From Pedobacter sp. D749 (GTDB lineage Bacteria; Bacteroidota; Bacteroidia; Sphingobacteriales; Sphingobacteriaceae): a stretch of DNA of 64,000 nt. Positions within the stretch are counted from its first letter, which is position 1; each line of letters opens with the position of its first letter. A model generated the notes under the pieces. The model saw nothing but the letters and a program-made list of their open reading frames with translations, was not told where the DNA came from and made no database searches. The stretch lies in NCBI RefSeq assembly GCF_019317285.1, contig NZ_CP079218.1, positions 1,240,001-1,304,000 of the forward strand, in the 5' to 3' direction. This document shows positions 53,553 through 63,604 of this stretch, in pieces. Position numbers and translations under genes: made by a program.

Positions 53553-53691
53553 CTAATGCAAGCGCTTTAATATTCCCGCCTGCGCCTATCGTGTGGACAC
53601 ATCTTGGTTAATTCCATCTTTGTTTTTTTAGTACACATTCATTAAGTCGGTCGTCATGCTGAATTTATTTTATTAGCAGTTTTGTTGTTTT

Positions 53692-53719
53692 AAAGGCCTA
53701 ATAGCTACTTCGTGGTCAG
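53692..53719 (-). repeat. Dispersed 28-bp repeat (inverted partner at 6777-6804)
   Basis: Reverse complement of 6777-6804 with one mismatch. It lies 170 bases upstream of structured-repeat copy C. Confidence 0.65.
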
Positions 53720-53862
53720 CATCTTTCCTGCTATTAAGATCCTGAAATGAATCCGATAGCTATAGAGATCAGGTGATGATACCAATACTAAAATACCTAA
53801 AGAATAGCTCTAAAAGCCACATTATTAATCGAACTCAAATTAATACATAAACATTGTCTTTT

Positions 53863-54162
53863 CCGCTCTATGCCGCGGGGGCATGGTACTTTGGAGCGCC
53901 AAAGTACCCAAAGCGCTTTGTCAATCCAGCAATGGGCCTTTTGCACAGCCCTACACACATCAAAAAAACAGCGGCACTTCGTTTTGTGTTCAATATTTCT
54001 TTAAAATTAAATTAGCGTTTAAGAACACAAAACCACTGCGTTTAGGTTTGGCAGTACTATTAGTTCTTTCCTACAACTGTTTTTTTGATTTTTCTGGCCC
54101 TTGGGATTGACGGCGTCCTTCGGTAAAGACTGTGGTTTATTAAAGCCAGCTAGCATGATGCC
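53863..54162 (+). repeat. Structured intergenic repeat, copy C
   Basis: Same order of parts as copies A and B: ATGCC/GGCAT (53870-53884); GGTACTTTGG/CCAAAGTACC (53885-53908); outer pair TGTCAATCC (53919-53927) with GGATTGACG (54104-54112); GGGCC (53934-53938) with GGCCC (54096-54100), where A and B have GTGGC/GCCAC; and inner 11-bp pair GTTTTGTGTTC (53981-53991) with GAACACAAAAC (54023-54033). The internal ORF 53883-54110 is not conserved as a protein. Confidence 0.88.
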
Positions 54163-54180
54163 CAAACCATTCATAAAAAA

Positions 54181-54233
54181 GATTTCTCCATTTCGCTGCG
54201 CTTCATCCGATAGCCATCGGATCGAAATGACGA
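54181..54233. repeat. Fold-back repeat related to the element at 10360-10440
   Basis: It contains tctccatttcgctgcgcttc and gatcgaaatgacga, as in the other element. The centre has a 7-bp dyad ATCCGAT-AGCC-ATCGGAT. Confidence 0.55.
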
Positions 54234-54492
54234 CAATTTTTTAAATCTGTAATTGATAGCGTAGTCGAAGGGCATTTATTCGCAATTTATCAATCTCAAG
54301 AAGTCTTCGGCTACGCTCAGACTGACCAAGCGCGGCGATGTTCAGGTTTGGGCAGGCCTCGCAAGCTTTTCAAATTGATTTTTTGCGATAAACAGGGCCT
54401 ATTTAATTTCCTTTACTTCCAAATTGAGCATTTTGCCTAGTTTCACTATTTTGGACGCAATATCATTGGTGTTAAATTTATAACTGATCCCA

Positions 54493-55197
54493 TTATTTAA
54501 CTTTTAAAATGTATCCCAATCCATATACATTTTCTATACTTACCTGTTCAGAAACCTTAAAGAGCCTGCGTAGCCTTGAAATGAACACCTCCAGGCTTTT
54601 TCCATTAAAATAATCGTCATTTCCCCATAAAGCCAATAAGATATCTTTCTTTTTAACTACCTGATTAATATTGCCAGCCAAATGGTCTAATACTTCCGCT
54701 TCTCTAACTGTTAAGGAAACTTCTTTGCTGTCGGGCATCCGTAAAAAAAGCTGGTCCTTTTGATACCTGATGTCGCCGATGTTGATAAATCCTGAACTGG
54801 ATGCGACCTGTACGTTTGGAGCGCTGGAAAACTTATTGATGATATTTCCTATTCTAAGTACCAGTTCCTCAATTTCGAATGGTTTTGAAATATAATCTAT
54901 TGCACCAATCTTGAGTCCGCGAAGACGGTCCTGTTTTTCGTTATGTGCCGTTAGAAAGAAAAAAGGTTGGTTGGAGTTGATTTTTACCATCTCTGAGGCG
55001 AGGTCAAAGCCATTCATATCCGGAAGCTGTACATCCACAATAACCAATTTGTTATCAAGCTGGTTTGCGCTATAGTGCGCCAACGCTTCTGAAGCAGTTT
55101 GGAACCACAGGACACTAAATCCCCTCAATTTCAGGTATTCTGAAATTACATTGCCCAGGTCTGTTTCATCTTCAATTATTACGATATCATAACTCAT
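54493..55197 (-). CDS. OmpR-family response regulator
   Basis: 234 residues. The receiver has Glu9-Asp10, phosphoacceptor Asp55 (VIVDVQLPDMNG) and the late Lys in ISKPFEIEEL. The C-terminal winged-helix domain (about 135-234) contains VREAEVLDHLAG and VFISRLRRLFK, the OmpR recognition helix. Its start overlaps the end of the kinase gene by four bases. The likely target is the PUL 2 promoter region, where four 11-bp-phased half-sites are found. Confidence 0.93.
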   Translation of the reverse strand: MSYDIVIIEDETDLGNVISEYLKLRGFSVLWFQTASEALAHYSANQLDNKLVIVDVQLPDMNGFDLASEMVKINSNQPFFFLTAHNEKQDRLRGLKIGAIDYISKPFEIEELVLRIGNIINKFSSAPNVQVASSSGFINIGDIRYQKDQLFLRMPDSKEVSLTVREAEVLDHLAGNINQVVKKKDILLALWGNDDYFNGKSLEVFISRLRRLFKVSEQVSIENVYGLGYILKVK

Positions 55198-56630
55198 AAA
55201 TGATTTGTACTAATTATGGTCTGCTCCTTAGGGATCTGCACCAGAAATTCGGTGCCTTTTCCCAATTCTGTTCTCACGCTGATTGCCCAGCCATGAATAT
55301 CAATACATTGTTTAACGTAATATAAGCCAAGCCCCAGGCCCGAAACCGTATTATCCTTGCCTGCACGGAAGAACTTATCGAATATTTTTTCTTTCATTGC
55401 TTCTTCAATTCCTTTCCCATTATCTTTAATGTGAAGGGTATAACCGTCTTTATTCGTGGTAATAAAAAGTACTGTCATCTTTATATCGCTATGGTTGTGC
55501 TTAAAGGAGTTGTCGAGGATATTCTGTAACATCGTGGTAAACACGAAAGGATCCATCATAATCAGTATTTCCGAACCATGAGGATCAAAAGTGATACTGT
55601 CTGGAGCCTGAACTTTTATTTTATAGTCGTTAACCAAAGTAAGAATTGCATAGTTAAGGTCTGTTTCTTCCAGATGGATGTTGTTGTTGATATCCGAAAT
55701 TTCCAGCATCTGGTTAATGTGGGAGTGAAGTCGCCTGGCCTGTCTTTCTACAATATTTACAAGCGCACTTACGCGTGTCCTGTCATTGAGCACCTCGTCT
55801 TCATGCAGGCTTTTGCTTGCCACTAAAATAGTAGTAATTGGGGTGTTAAATTCATGTTTAATGCTGTTCAGGAAATCAGATTTAATATCTGTTTCCTTTT
55901 TCTGCCGCATCCAGCTGATATAAGTGTAATAATTAATACCTACGATTATAATGATGCAAAGTGCAACCAATAAAAACGTTGGTAACATTTGATAGGCTAC
56001 TTTTAAGGTACGGCCCGGAGGATCGACAAAAAGATTAAAGGTAACTCTGTAATCATACACCAGTTTGCCACTAACAGAAAGGTTAGTTACCCTGTTCTGA
56101 ACGTTCGGATCAGTTAATGTACCATCAATGATCACCCCGTAAGGTGTTTTTTGATCTGCCTTAAAATCGGTACGGGTATGGTTGTCGAATATGGTGATAT
56201 TCCCGATTTTGGGATCGAAATTGATTTCTATCTGCTGAAAGGTAAGCAGGTACTGTAAATTGCTATCCAAGCCATTCTTTTTTACAATTGACAGGAAAAC
56301 ACTGTCCATAGTGCTTTCTTTTTGCAGGTCTTTTAACAGTGCATTACTCACGCTTTGCGAGCGTTTAACAAATTCTTTCTTGTTGTTTAAGTATGCTTGT
56401 TTGAGCGCAGGCATATTTCTGGAAAGGATCGAATCGATGATCTTTCCTCCGCCTTTAAAAACTTTATCTTCGGATATACTGCGCCCATATTCGTCGTTAA
56501 TTAACGTTTTTTCTTTTAAACTATAATCCCTGTCTCTAAGAACATAAGAATTGTAGGTTAACCTGAGCTGTACCAGAAGCAAAATCAGAAAACTGACCAA
56601 TACTACTGATTTATATATACGATCTTTCAT
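55194..56630 (-). CDS. Membrane sensor histidine kinase
   Basis: 478 residues. Membrane helices at about 8-24 and 215-237 enclose a periplasmic sensor of about 190 residues without a recognised family. HisKA has the phosphoacceptor His259 (SIKHEFNTPIT). The catalytic domain shows NILDN, DNGKGI and GLGLGLYYVKQ. It is divergent from GH29 and probably senses a sugar signal in the periplasm to activate the neighbouring fucose PUL. Confidence 0.92.
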   Translation of the reverse strand: MKDRIYKSVVLVSFLILLLVQLRLTYNSYVLRDRDYSLKEKTLINDEYGRSISEDKVFKGGGKIIDSILSRNMPALKQAYLNNKKEFVKRSQSVSNALLKDLQKESTMDSVFLSIVKKNGLDSNLQYLLTFQQIEINFDPKIGNITIFDNHTRTDFKADQKTPYGVIIDGTLTDPNVQNRVTNLSVSGKLVYDYRVTFNLFVDPPGRTLKVAYQMLPTFLLVALCIIIIVGINYYTYISWMRQKKETDIKSDFLNSIKHEFNTPITTILVASKSLHEDEVLNDRTRVSALVNIVERQARRLHSHINQMLEISDINNNIHLEETDLNYAILTLVNDYKIKVQAPDSITFDPHGSEILIMMDPFVFTTMLQNILDNSFKHNHSDIKMTVLFITTNKDGYTLHIKDNGKGIEEAMKEKIFDKFFRAGKDNTVSGLGLGLYYVKQCIDIHGWAISVRTELGKGTEFLVQIPKEQTIISTNHL

Positions 56631-56673
56631 TTATCCTTTAAAAATAGCCGTATTATTTCATAAATACCATGCC

Positions 56674-56742
56674 GTTAAGCTTTTGTTAGGTTTCTGTTAC
56701 GTTTTCGTTCGACAAATTCTTTCAATGTCGGGTGTAGCTTTG
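56674..56742 (+). promoter_or_regulatory. OmpR-type tandem half-sites and -7 box of PUL 2
   Basis: GTTA, GTTA, GTTA and GTTC start at 56674, 56685, 56696 and 56707, exactly 11 bp apart, each followed by a T-rich stretch. This is the phasing of OmpR/PhoB-type direct repeats. A TAGCTTTG box (56735-56742) lies downstream, with the GH29 ATG at 56864. The sites are between the kinase start and GH29. Confidence 0.6.
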
Positions 56743-56863
56743 GATTATGAAAAGCAGATCTCAGTGAAAACCAGATCAATGTTGATCGATTTGGATTAAT
56801 AAGCATCTGTAATCCAGTAATGCTTCAAACAACTAACACCAATCACATAACAAAAAAAGAGAA

Positions 56864-58273
56864 ATGACCTTTAAAAGGATTTTATCATTATTGCTTATCG
56901 TTTCGGGAACGATATCTGTTTATCCGGCAATGGCCCAACAAAAATCGGCCAATAAACCGTTACCTGAACTTCAACAGGATTTTGTTGACCTTGGGCTGGG
57001 CATGTTTATCCATTATGGGATGCCAACTTTTATGGATCAGGACTGGTCTGATCCTGATGCAGATCTTTCATTGTTCCAGTCGCCAAAGCTTGATGCCAAC
57101 CAGTGGGCAAAAGCTGCAAAGTCGGCAAATATGACCTATGGCTGCCTGACCACTAAACACCATAGTGGTTTCCCGATCTGGAATACCAAAACTACTTCCT
57201 ACAATGTGATGAACACGCCGTTAAAACGTGATGTGGTAAAGGAATATGCTGATGCTTTCCGCAAAAACGGACTAAAGGTAATGTTGTACTATTCTATATT
57301 GGATACCCATCATGGCATCCGTCCGAACCAGATTACACCAGCGAATGTTAAAATGATCAAAGATCAGATTACCGAACTGCTCACCAATTATGGCGAGATT
57401 ACCGCCCTGATTATTGATGGTTGGGATGCGCCATGGTCGAGGATTTCTTATGATCAGGTACCTTTTGAAGATATCTATTACCTGATTAAATCATTACAGC
57501 CAAACTGTTTGGTAATGGATTTAAATGCAGCAAAATATCCTACACAGGCGCTATTTTATACCGATATCAAATCATACGAACAAGGTGCTGGTCAGTTTAT
57601 TTCTAAAGAAAACAACAAACTTCCGGCCCTTGCCTGCCTGCCCTTGCAGGCCAACTGGTTCTGGAAAACCTCTTTCCCTACCACTCCTGTAAAAAATGTA
57701 CCTGAACTGGTGAACAAGTTCATCATTCCTTATAATGGCGCATACTGCAATTTTATATTAAATGTGGCCCCGGGCAAAAATGGTCTGATCGATGATAACG
57801 CGTTAGCTGCGCTTGAGGAAATGGGCCAGATCTATAAAAAAACTGCAGATCTTCCACGTATTCCGGTATATGCTGCACCAATTATTTCGAGCAACATTGC
57901 CAAGCACGTAAAAAGTAACAGCAGCTGGAGTGATGATATGAACATTATGGATTTTGCCAATGATGATGATTTCGGTTCGAGCTGGTCATCCAATCACACC
58001 GTAAAATCGCCATGGTATGAACTGAATTTCGAAAAAGCTGTTCCCTGTAACATGGTGGTACTTACAGCGGGTAATAACAGAAAAGCTACCTACAGTTTAC
58101 AGTACTATGCAAATGGTAAGTGGAATGATTTAGCTACAAAAAATGAGGGTGAGAAAAAGGTGAGTATTTTTAGGTTCGAGCGCATCTGGTGCGAAAAAAT
58201 AAAGGTAAACGTTACCAATTTCGACAGTCCGCCTGCTATTGCTGAACTGGGCGTATTTAACGAAAGAAAATAA
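56864..58273 (+). CDS. GH29 alpha-L-fucosidase
   Basis: 469 residues with a signal peptide (cleavage near YPAMAQ, about 25). A GH29 (beta/alpha)8 barrel includes GLGMFIHYG (44-52) and TTKHHSGFPIW (96-106; KHHDGF is the usual form). The nucleophile is probably Asp185 in ALIIDGW. A C-terminal F5/8-like sandwich (about 345-469) follows. GH29 enzymes release alpha-L-fucose from 1,2/1,3/1,4/1,6 linkages. First gene of PUL 2. Confidence 0.9.
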   Translation: MTFKRILSLLLIVSGTISVYPAMAQQKSANKPLPELQQDFVDLGLGMFIHYGMPTFMDQDWSDPDADLSLFQSPKLDANQWAKAAKSANMTYGCLTTKHHSGFPIWNTKTTSYNVMNTPLKRDVVKEYADAFRKNGLKVMLYYSILDTHHGIRPNQITPANVKMIKDQITELLTNYGEITALIIDGWDAPWSRISYDQVPFEDIYYLIKSLQPNCLVMDLNAAKYPTQALFYTDIKSYEQGAGQFISKENNKLPALACLPLQANWFWKTSFPTTPVKNVPELVNKFIIPYNGAYCNFILNVAPGKNGLIDDNALAALEEMGQIYKKTADLPRIPVYAAPIISSNIAKHVKSNSSWSDDMNIMDFANDDDFGSSWSSNHTVKSPWYELNFEKAVPCNMVVLTAGNNRKATYSLQYYANGKWNDLATKNEGEKKVSIFRFERIWCEKIKVNVTNFDSPPAIAELGVFNERK

Positions 58274-58278
58274 AATGT

Positions 58279-58308
58279 ATTAGCTGGGTCATTTTTGGCC
58301 CGGCTAAT
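58279..58308 (+). terminator. Hairpin between GH29 and susC of PUL 2
   Basis: ATTAGCTGGGTC (58279-58290) pairs with GGCCCGGCTAAT (58297-58308) through 12 bp, with two T-G pairs and a 6-base loop. No T-run follows, so it may be a processing or partial termination site that sets GH29 and SusC amounts apart, not a full terminator. Confidence 0.5.
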
Positions 58309-58413
58309 CTATTAAAGCGCTTGTTTGGCAAATACCAATGGGAATTGACTACTCCAGGTAATACCGACAAACATTTTTTGAAATAATCTAAACATAAAAA
58401 CCAACCAAACTTT

Positions 58414-61400
58414 ATGAACCAAAATTTTACTATTAAGGTAGGGCATCTGCCTTACCTGGGGAACCTGTGGGTACTGTTCGCAGTATTTAGTGCCTGTTTA
58501 TTGCTTTTGGGCAGTCCCACTTATGCGCAACAGGGCGCAACAATTAAAATTACCGGTACTGTTAAAGATTCACTTGGCCTGGGAATTCCGGGAGTAAGTC
58601 TGCAGGTTAAAGGCCAGAGCGGCATGGGTACCATCACTGATGGCGATGGTAAATTTTCCCTGAATGCTACGGCTAAATCAACTATAGTGGTCTCATCTGT
58701 AGGTTTCAGGCAAACTACTTTTATCGCTGATCCATTAAAGCTAAAGGTAGACCTGGTACTGCATTCGGATGATAACAATCTTTCGGATGTAGTGGTTACC
58801 GCCTTTGGAAAGAAGGAGCGGAGAGAAGCCATGGTAGGATCCGTTACCAGTATTACACCTGCCAGGCTAAAGATCCCATCCAGCAATTTAACCAATGCAT
58901 TAGCCGGACAGATTGCCGGGGTAGTGGCCTACCAGCGGAGTGGCCAGCCCGGATTGGATAATTCTACTTTTTTTATCCGTGGGGTAACTACATTCGGTTA
59001 CAAACAAGATCCATTGATCCTGGTAGATAACGTAGAGCTTACGCCAACCGATCTGGCGCGGCTACAGGTTGATGATATTGCGAGTTTCTCCATCTTAAAA
59101 GATGCCAGTGGCACGGCTTTGTATGGTGCCAGAGGAGCCAACGGTGTAATTTTGGTGACCACTAAAGAAGGTGTTGAAGGTAATGCGAAAGTAAATGTAC
59201 GTTTCGAAAACTCCATTTCGCAGGCTACGCAAAACCTTGAAATTGCCGATCCCATCACTTTTATGAAGATGTACAATGAAGCCATCACTACACGGAACCC
59301 ACTAGGTGTACCAAGGTTTAGCCAGAACGATATTTACAACCGTGAGCAGACTTTAAGTGGTGCGCCGGGCAGCAATAAGTATGTTTACCCTGCTGTAAAT
59401 TGGATTGATGAATTGTTTAAAACCAGTACCAATAACCAGCGGCTGAACGGAAGTGTGAGCGGTGGCGGAAAAGTTGCAAGATATTATATCGGCACTTCTT
59501 ATAACCGGGATAACGGAATATTGAAGGTGAGCCCTGTAAATAACTTCAACAATAACGTTAAACTCGAAAACTACCAGCTCCGTTCCAATGTCAACATTAA
59601 TGTTACGCCTACCACAGAAGTGGTGCTGAGGTTATCGGGAACTTTTGATGAATATAACGGACCGATTACTGATGACGGTTCCTTTTCTTCCGATCTTTAT
59701 AAAAAGGCACTTCATACCAGCCCGGTATTGTTTCCGGCATTTTATCCTGCAGATCCATCATCAGGCATCGATACGCATATTCTTTTTGGCAATAGCTCAA
59801 CAGAGGGTACCGGAAATACAGTTGGTTATTCCAATCCTTATGCGGATATGATGAAGGGCTATAAGTCTTTTTCGAGGTCAAGGATGTCCGCACAGCTCGA
59901 ACTAAATCAGGACCTTAATTTCCTGACCAAGGGGCTGTCTTTTAAAGGAATGTTTAACACCAATCGGTATTCTTATTTCGACCTGACCAGAAAATATTCA
60001 CCTTTTTTTTACAATGTAGCCTCCTATGATAGGATCAGCAATCAATATAGCCTCAACTGGATCAATAACCAACCGGGCCAGGCCTCAGAGTACCTGAGCT
60101 TTGAGCCAGGGTTTAAGGATATCAATACATTTGTGTACATGCAAGCGGTTTTGGATTACTCGAGGCAGCTCGGCAGTAAACACAACATTAGCGGTACACT
60201 CATTGCAACAAGGCAACAACGTTTATACGCCAATGCAATAGATCCGGCAACCAAGTTATCCAGCCTTCAATATTCGCTTCCTTACCGCAATGTTGGCCTG
60301 TCAGGTAGATTGGGTTATGGGTACGATAGCCGTTATTTTGCCGAATTTAACTTTGGTTATAACGGATCGGAACGTTTTGCTGAAAAGAACAGGTTTGGTT
60401 TCTTTCCAACTATCGGCGGTTCATGGGTAATTTCCAATGAAGCTTTCTGGGATGGAGGGTTAAAACAAGCTGTGAGTAAGCTTAAACTACGCGCAAGCTA
60501 TGGCCTTGTAGGTAACGATGCCATTGGCGCACAGCGTTTCTTCTATCTTTCTAACGTAAACCTGGATGGTGGTAACCCTGCTTATTTTGGTCAGGCCAAC
60601 GGTGTGATCAGACCAGGGGTAAGCATTACCAATTATGCAAACGATGCCGTGACATGGGAAACCTCGAGACAAACGAATATTGGATTGGAAATTAGTCTTT
60701 TCAAAAGCCTGAATATCATTGCAGAAGTTTACAAACAGCACCGTTACAATATTTTAATGGAGCGGGCTTCAATTCCTTCTACCATGGGCTTAGAATCTGG
60801 CGTAAGTGCCAACCTGGGTACTGCAGACTCGAGAGGTATTGATTTTTCTGCCGATTATAGCAAAACCTTTAGAGGCGGATTTTGGATGTCGGGCAGGATG
60901 AACTTTACCTTTTCGCAGAATAAATATGGACAATATGAACAGCCGGCTTATAAAGAGCCATGGAGGATACTTTCCGGGCAGAAAATTGGCGTAAGATGGG
61001 GCTACATTGCCGAGCGACTTTTTGTTGATGATCAGGAAGCGGCAGCTTCTCCTTCGCAGCTTTTTGGCGCCGGAGCCTCCGCACCTAAGGGAGGAGATAT
61101 CAAATATACCGATGTAAACAATGATGGCAAGATTACTGAAGCCGATCAGGTATTTATCGGCCTTCCTTCAACACCTGAAATTGTTTATGGTGCAGGCCTT
61201 TCGATGGGATTCAAGAAGATCGACCTTTCGCTTTTCTTTCAAGGTGTAGGCCGCACGAGTTTCTTTATTGATCCATCAGAGGTTAGTCCATTTCTATCTA
61301 ACAGGCAGGTGCTTCAACCCTTTGCCGATAGCCACTGGACAGAAGAAAATCAGGATTTATATGCCAAATATCCACGTTTGGGAACCACCTCTTCCGAGAT

Positions 61401-61656
61401 CAGCAATAACCTCCAAACCAGTTCTTGGTGGATGCGTGATGGTGCTTTTATCAGGCTTAAGTCGATAGAAATCGGTTATACTTTCCCTGATAAGTTATCA
61501 AAAAAGGCATTTCTGTCTAATTGCAGGATCTATTTCAATGCTTTAAATCCGCTCACCTGGAGCAGGTTCAAAGATTGGGATCCGGAACTGGCCTCAAATG
61601 GCTTCAGCTATCCGATCCAGAAGGTATATAATATCGGAATCAACGTAAACCTATAA
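58414..61656 (+). CDS. SusC/RagA-type TonB-dependent glycan importer (PUL 2)
   Basis: 1080 residues. After a long signal peptide (cleavage near PTYAQQ, about 40) come the carboxypeptidase-regulatory-like domain (about 45-125), the plug (about 135-245: FSILKDASGTALYGARG) and the barrel ending IQKVYNIGINVNL. It is strongly similar along its whole length to the SusC at 26629, including QRSGQPGLDNSTFFIRGVTT, so the two PULs probably arose by duplication. It is expected to pair with the SusD at 61668. Confidence 0.95.
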   Translation: MNQNFTIKVGHLPYLGNLWVLFAVFSACLLLLGSPTYAQQGATIKITGTVKDSLGLGIPGVSLQVKGQSGMGTITDGDGKFSLNATAKSTIVVSSVGFRQTTFIADPLKLKVDLVLHSDDNNLSDVVVTAFGKKERREAMVGSVTSITPARLKIPSSNLTNALAGQIAGVVAYQRSGQPGLDNSTFFIRGVTTFGYKQDPLILVDNVELTPTDLARLQVDDIASFSILKDASGTALYGARGANGVILVTTKEGVEGNAKVNVRFENSISQATQNLEIADPITFMKMYNEAITTRNPLGVPRFSQNDIYNREQTLSGAPGSNKYVYPAVNWIDELFKTSTNNQRLNGSVSGGGKVARYYIGTSYNRDNGILKVSPVNNFNNNVKLENYQLRSNVNINVTPTTEVVLRLSGTFDEYNGPITDDGSFSSDLYKKALHTSPVLFPAFYPADPSSGIDTHILFGNSSTEGTGNTVGYSNPYADMMKGYKSFSRSRMSAQLELNQDLNFLTKGLSFKGMFNTNRYSYFDLTRKYSPFFYNVASYDRISNQYSLNWINNQPGQASEYLSFEPGFKDINTFVYMQAVLDYSRQLGSKHNISGTLIATRQQRLYANAIDPATKLSSLQYSLPYRNVGLSGRLGYGYDSRYFAEFNFGYNGSERFAEKNRFGFFPTIGGSWVISNEAFWDGGLKQAVSKLKLRASYGLVGNDAIGAQRFFYLSNVNLDGGNPAYFGQANGVIRPGVSITNYANDAVTWETSRQTNIGLEISLFKSLNIIAEVYKQHRYNILMERASIPSTMGLESGVSANLGTADSRGIDFSADYSKTFRGGFWMSGRMNFTFSQNKYGQYEQPAYKEPWRILSGQKIGVRWGYIAERLFVDDQEAAASPSQLFGAGASAPKGGDIKYTDVNNDGKITEADQVFIGLPSTPEIVYGAGLSMGFKKIDLSLFFQGVGRTSFFIDPSEVSPFLSNRQVLQPFADSHWTEENQDLYAKYPRLGTTSSEISNNLQTSSWWMRDGAFIRLKSIEIGYTFPDKLSKKAFLSNCRIYFNALNPLTWSRFKDWDPELASNGFSYPIQKVYNIGINVNL

Positions 61657-61667
61657 GCACGCATGTA

Positions 61668-63593
61668 ATGAAATTCAACATAAAACTTCTCATACTCATT
61701 GCAGTGATTTCGGGAATGACCCTTTCCTGCAAGAAATACCTGGATGTAACGCCAGACAATGTAGCCACAATCGATTATGCTTTCAGAAACAGAAATGAGG
61801 CCGAAAACTACCTTTTTACCTGTTACTCTACCCTGCAGAACATGGGCCCATCCAATAGCGATGCTGCTTTCACCACTTCCGGAGAGATTTATTTCCCCAA
61901 TACCTTAACCGAGGCAACATTGGGTAGCAGGGATGCGGAGCAAGGTTTCCACCTGATCAGGGGCGTCCAGTCTACCGATAATCCCTCATTGAATTATTGG
62001 GATGGGGAACAGCTTGGCCAGCCCATTTTTAAAGCAATCAGGAGATGTAATATCTTTCTGGAGAATATCGACCGTCCGAAAGATCTGGCTCAATTTGAAC
62101 GCAACCGCTGGATTGCAGAGGTAAAGTTTTTAAAGGCCTATTACCATTTTTATCTGTTAAGGATGTATGGCCCCATTCCTTTGATTAAACAGAACCTGCC
62201 GATAGATGCCGGCACGGATGAAGTAAGGATAAAACGTGCGCCCATTGACGAGGCATTTGCTTATATCGTATCGTTATTAGATGAGGCCACGCCCGATCTT
62301 CCACGCACCATACAGGATCCGGCAAGAAGTTTAGGCCGAATTACACAGAATATTGCCCTTTCGGTTAAAGCTGAGGTGCTTACTACACAGGCGAGCCCTT
62401 TTTTTAATGGCAATCCCGATTATACTGGTTTTAAGGATAAAGATGGTGTAAACCTTTTTCCTACAGCTTTCAGTGCAGAAAAATGGAATAAAGCCATGCT
62501 GGCCTGCCAGGCTGCAGTAAAATCCTGCGAAGAAAGCAACCTTTCCCTTTACCGTTTTACCTCTCCGGGCAATCTTCCAAATATACCTGCGCCATTGAAA
62601 ACCGTAATGGACATCAGGCAGAGCATTACCGAGAACTGGGAAAAAAATCCCGAAGTAATCTGGGCACTGAATCCTGAATTTGGGCTACAATCAATGGCTA
62701 TGCCCAGGCTTACCAATGCGATGGTGCAGAACATGGGTGGCACACCGGGCAATTTTGCCGTGCCTATAGGTATGGCTGAACTGTTTTATTCGAAAAATGG
62801 TGTGCCAATGGCTGAAGATACTGGTTACGATTACAGAGGCCGTTATGCTGTTGCTGCGGTAGGTACGGAAAATAAATACTATTTAAAAAGCGGTTACCAG
62901 ACCATAAAAATGCACATGGATCGTGAACCTCGCTTTTATGCCGATTTATCTTTTGATGGTAGCTGTTTTTTTGGTAACGGGCAAACTGATCCGGAAAACA
63001 TGCTCTATGTGCAGGCTCGTGGCGGAACTTCGCTGGCTGGCCCCAAAGATAATATCAGGGTTAACGTATCGGGCTACTGGCCAAGCAAACTGGTTAATTA
63101 CCAATCTGTTTTTGGTACCGAAGTTACCCAGGCAGGTTTCCGGATGCCGCTAATCAGACTCGCAGGACTTTATCTGCTGTATGCAGAAACGCTTAACGAG
63201 GTTAACGGCCCTACGGCAGATGTTTATACTTATATCGATAAAGTGCGCTCACGTGCAGGTTTAAAGGGTGTTAAAGAATCCTGGTCTTCTTATTCAACTA
63301 ACCCTGGTAAAGCTTCAAGCAAAGATGGCCTCCGGTCGATCATCCAGCAGGAACGCCGCATTGAACTTTGTTTTGAAGGAAGAATAGGGTGGGACTTAAG
63401 GCGCTGGAAAGTGATGCAGGATGTACTCAGTAAACCACTTCAGGGCTGGAATATTCAGGATACCACACCTGAAGGTTATTACCGTCAGCGTAATCTCGTA
63501 ATTCCTGTATTTGGCCTGAAAGACTATTTGTGGCCACTTAAATACAACGACCTGATCGTTAACCCAAACCTGGTTCAAAATCCTTATTGGTAA
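61668..63593 (+). CDS. SusD/RagB-type surface glycan-binding lipoprotein (PUL 2)
   Basis: 641 residues with a lipobox (LSC, Cys21) and opening KKYLDVTPDN. The features are those of the PUL 1 SusD: WIAEVKFLKAYYHFYLLRMYG, RLAGLYLLYAETLNEVNG and RRIELCFEGRIGWDLRRWK. It closes the SusC pore and binds glycan. Eleven bases separate it from susC. Confidence 0.95.
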   Translation: MKFNIKLLILIAVISGMTLSCKKYLDVTPDNVATIDYAFRNRNEAENYLFTCYSTLQNMGPSNSDAAFTTSGEIYFPNTLTEATLGSRDAEQGFHLIRGVQSTDNPSLNYWDGEQLGQPIFKAIRRCNIFLENIDRPKDLAQFERNRWIAEVKFLKAYYHFYLLRMYGPIPLIKQNLPIDAGTDEVRIKRAPIDEAFAYIVSLLDEATPDLPRTIQDPARSLGRITQNIALSVKAEVLTTQASPFFNGNPDYTGFKDKDGVNLFPTAFSAEKWNKAMLACQAAVKSCEESNLSLYRFTSPGNLPNIPAPLKTVMDIRQSITENWEKNPEVIWALNPEFGLQSMAMPRLTNAMVQNMGGTPGNFAVPIGMAELFYSKNGVPMAEDTGYDYRGRYAVAAVGTENKYYLKSGYQTIKMHMDREPRFYADLSFDGSCFFGNGQTDPENMLYVQARGGTSLAGPKDNIRVNVSGYWPSKLVNYQSVFGTEVTQAGFRMPLIRLAGLYLLYAETLNEVNGPTADVYTYIDKVRSRAGLKGVKESWSSYSTNPGKASSKDGLRSIIQQERRIELCFEGRIGWDLRRWKVMQDVLSKPLQGWNIQDTTPEGYYRQRNLVIPVFGLKDYLWPLKYNDLIVNPNLVQNPYW

Positions 63594-63604
63594 TTAAATA
63601 GAAG

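Noticed and set aside
53883..54110. 75-codon ORF
   Set aside because: It is structured-repeat copy C. Frame differs from the other copies after an indel.
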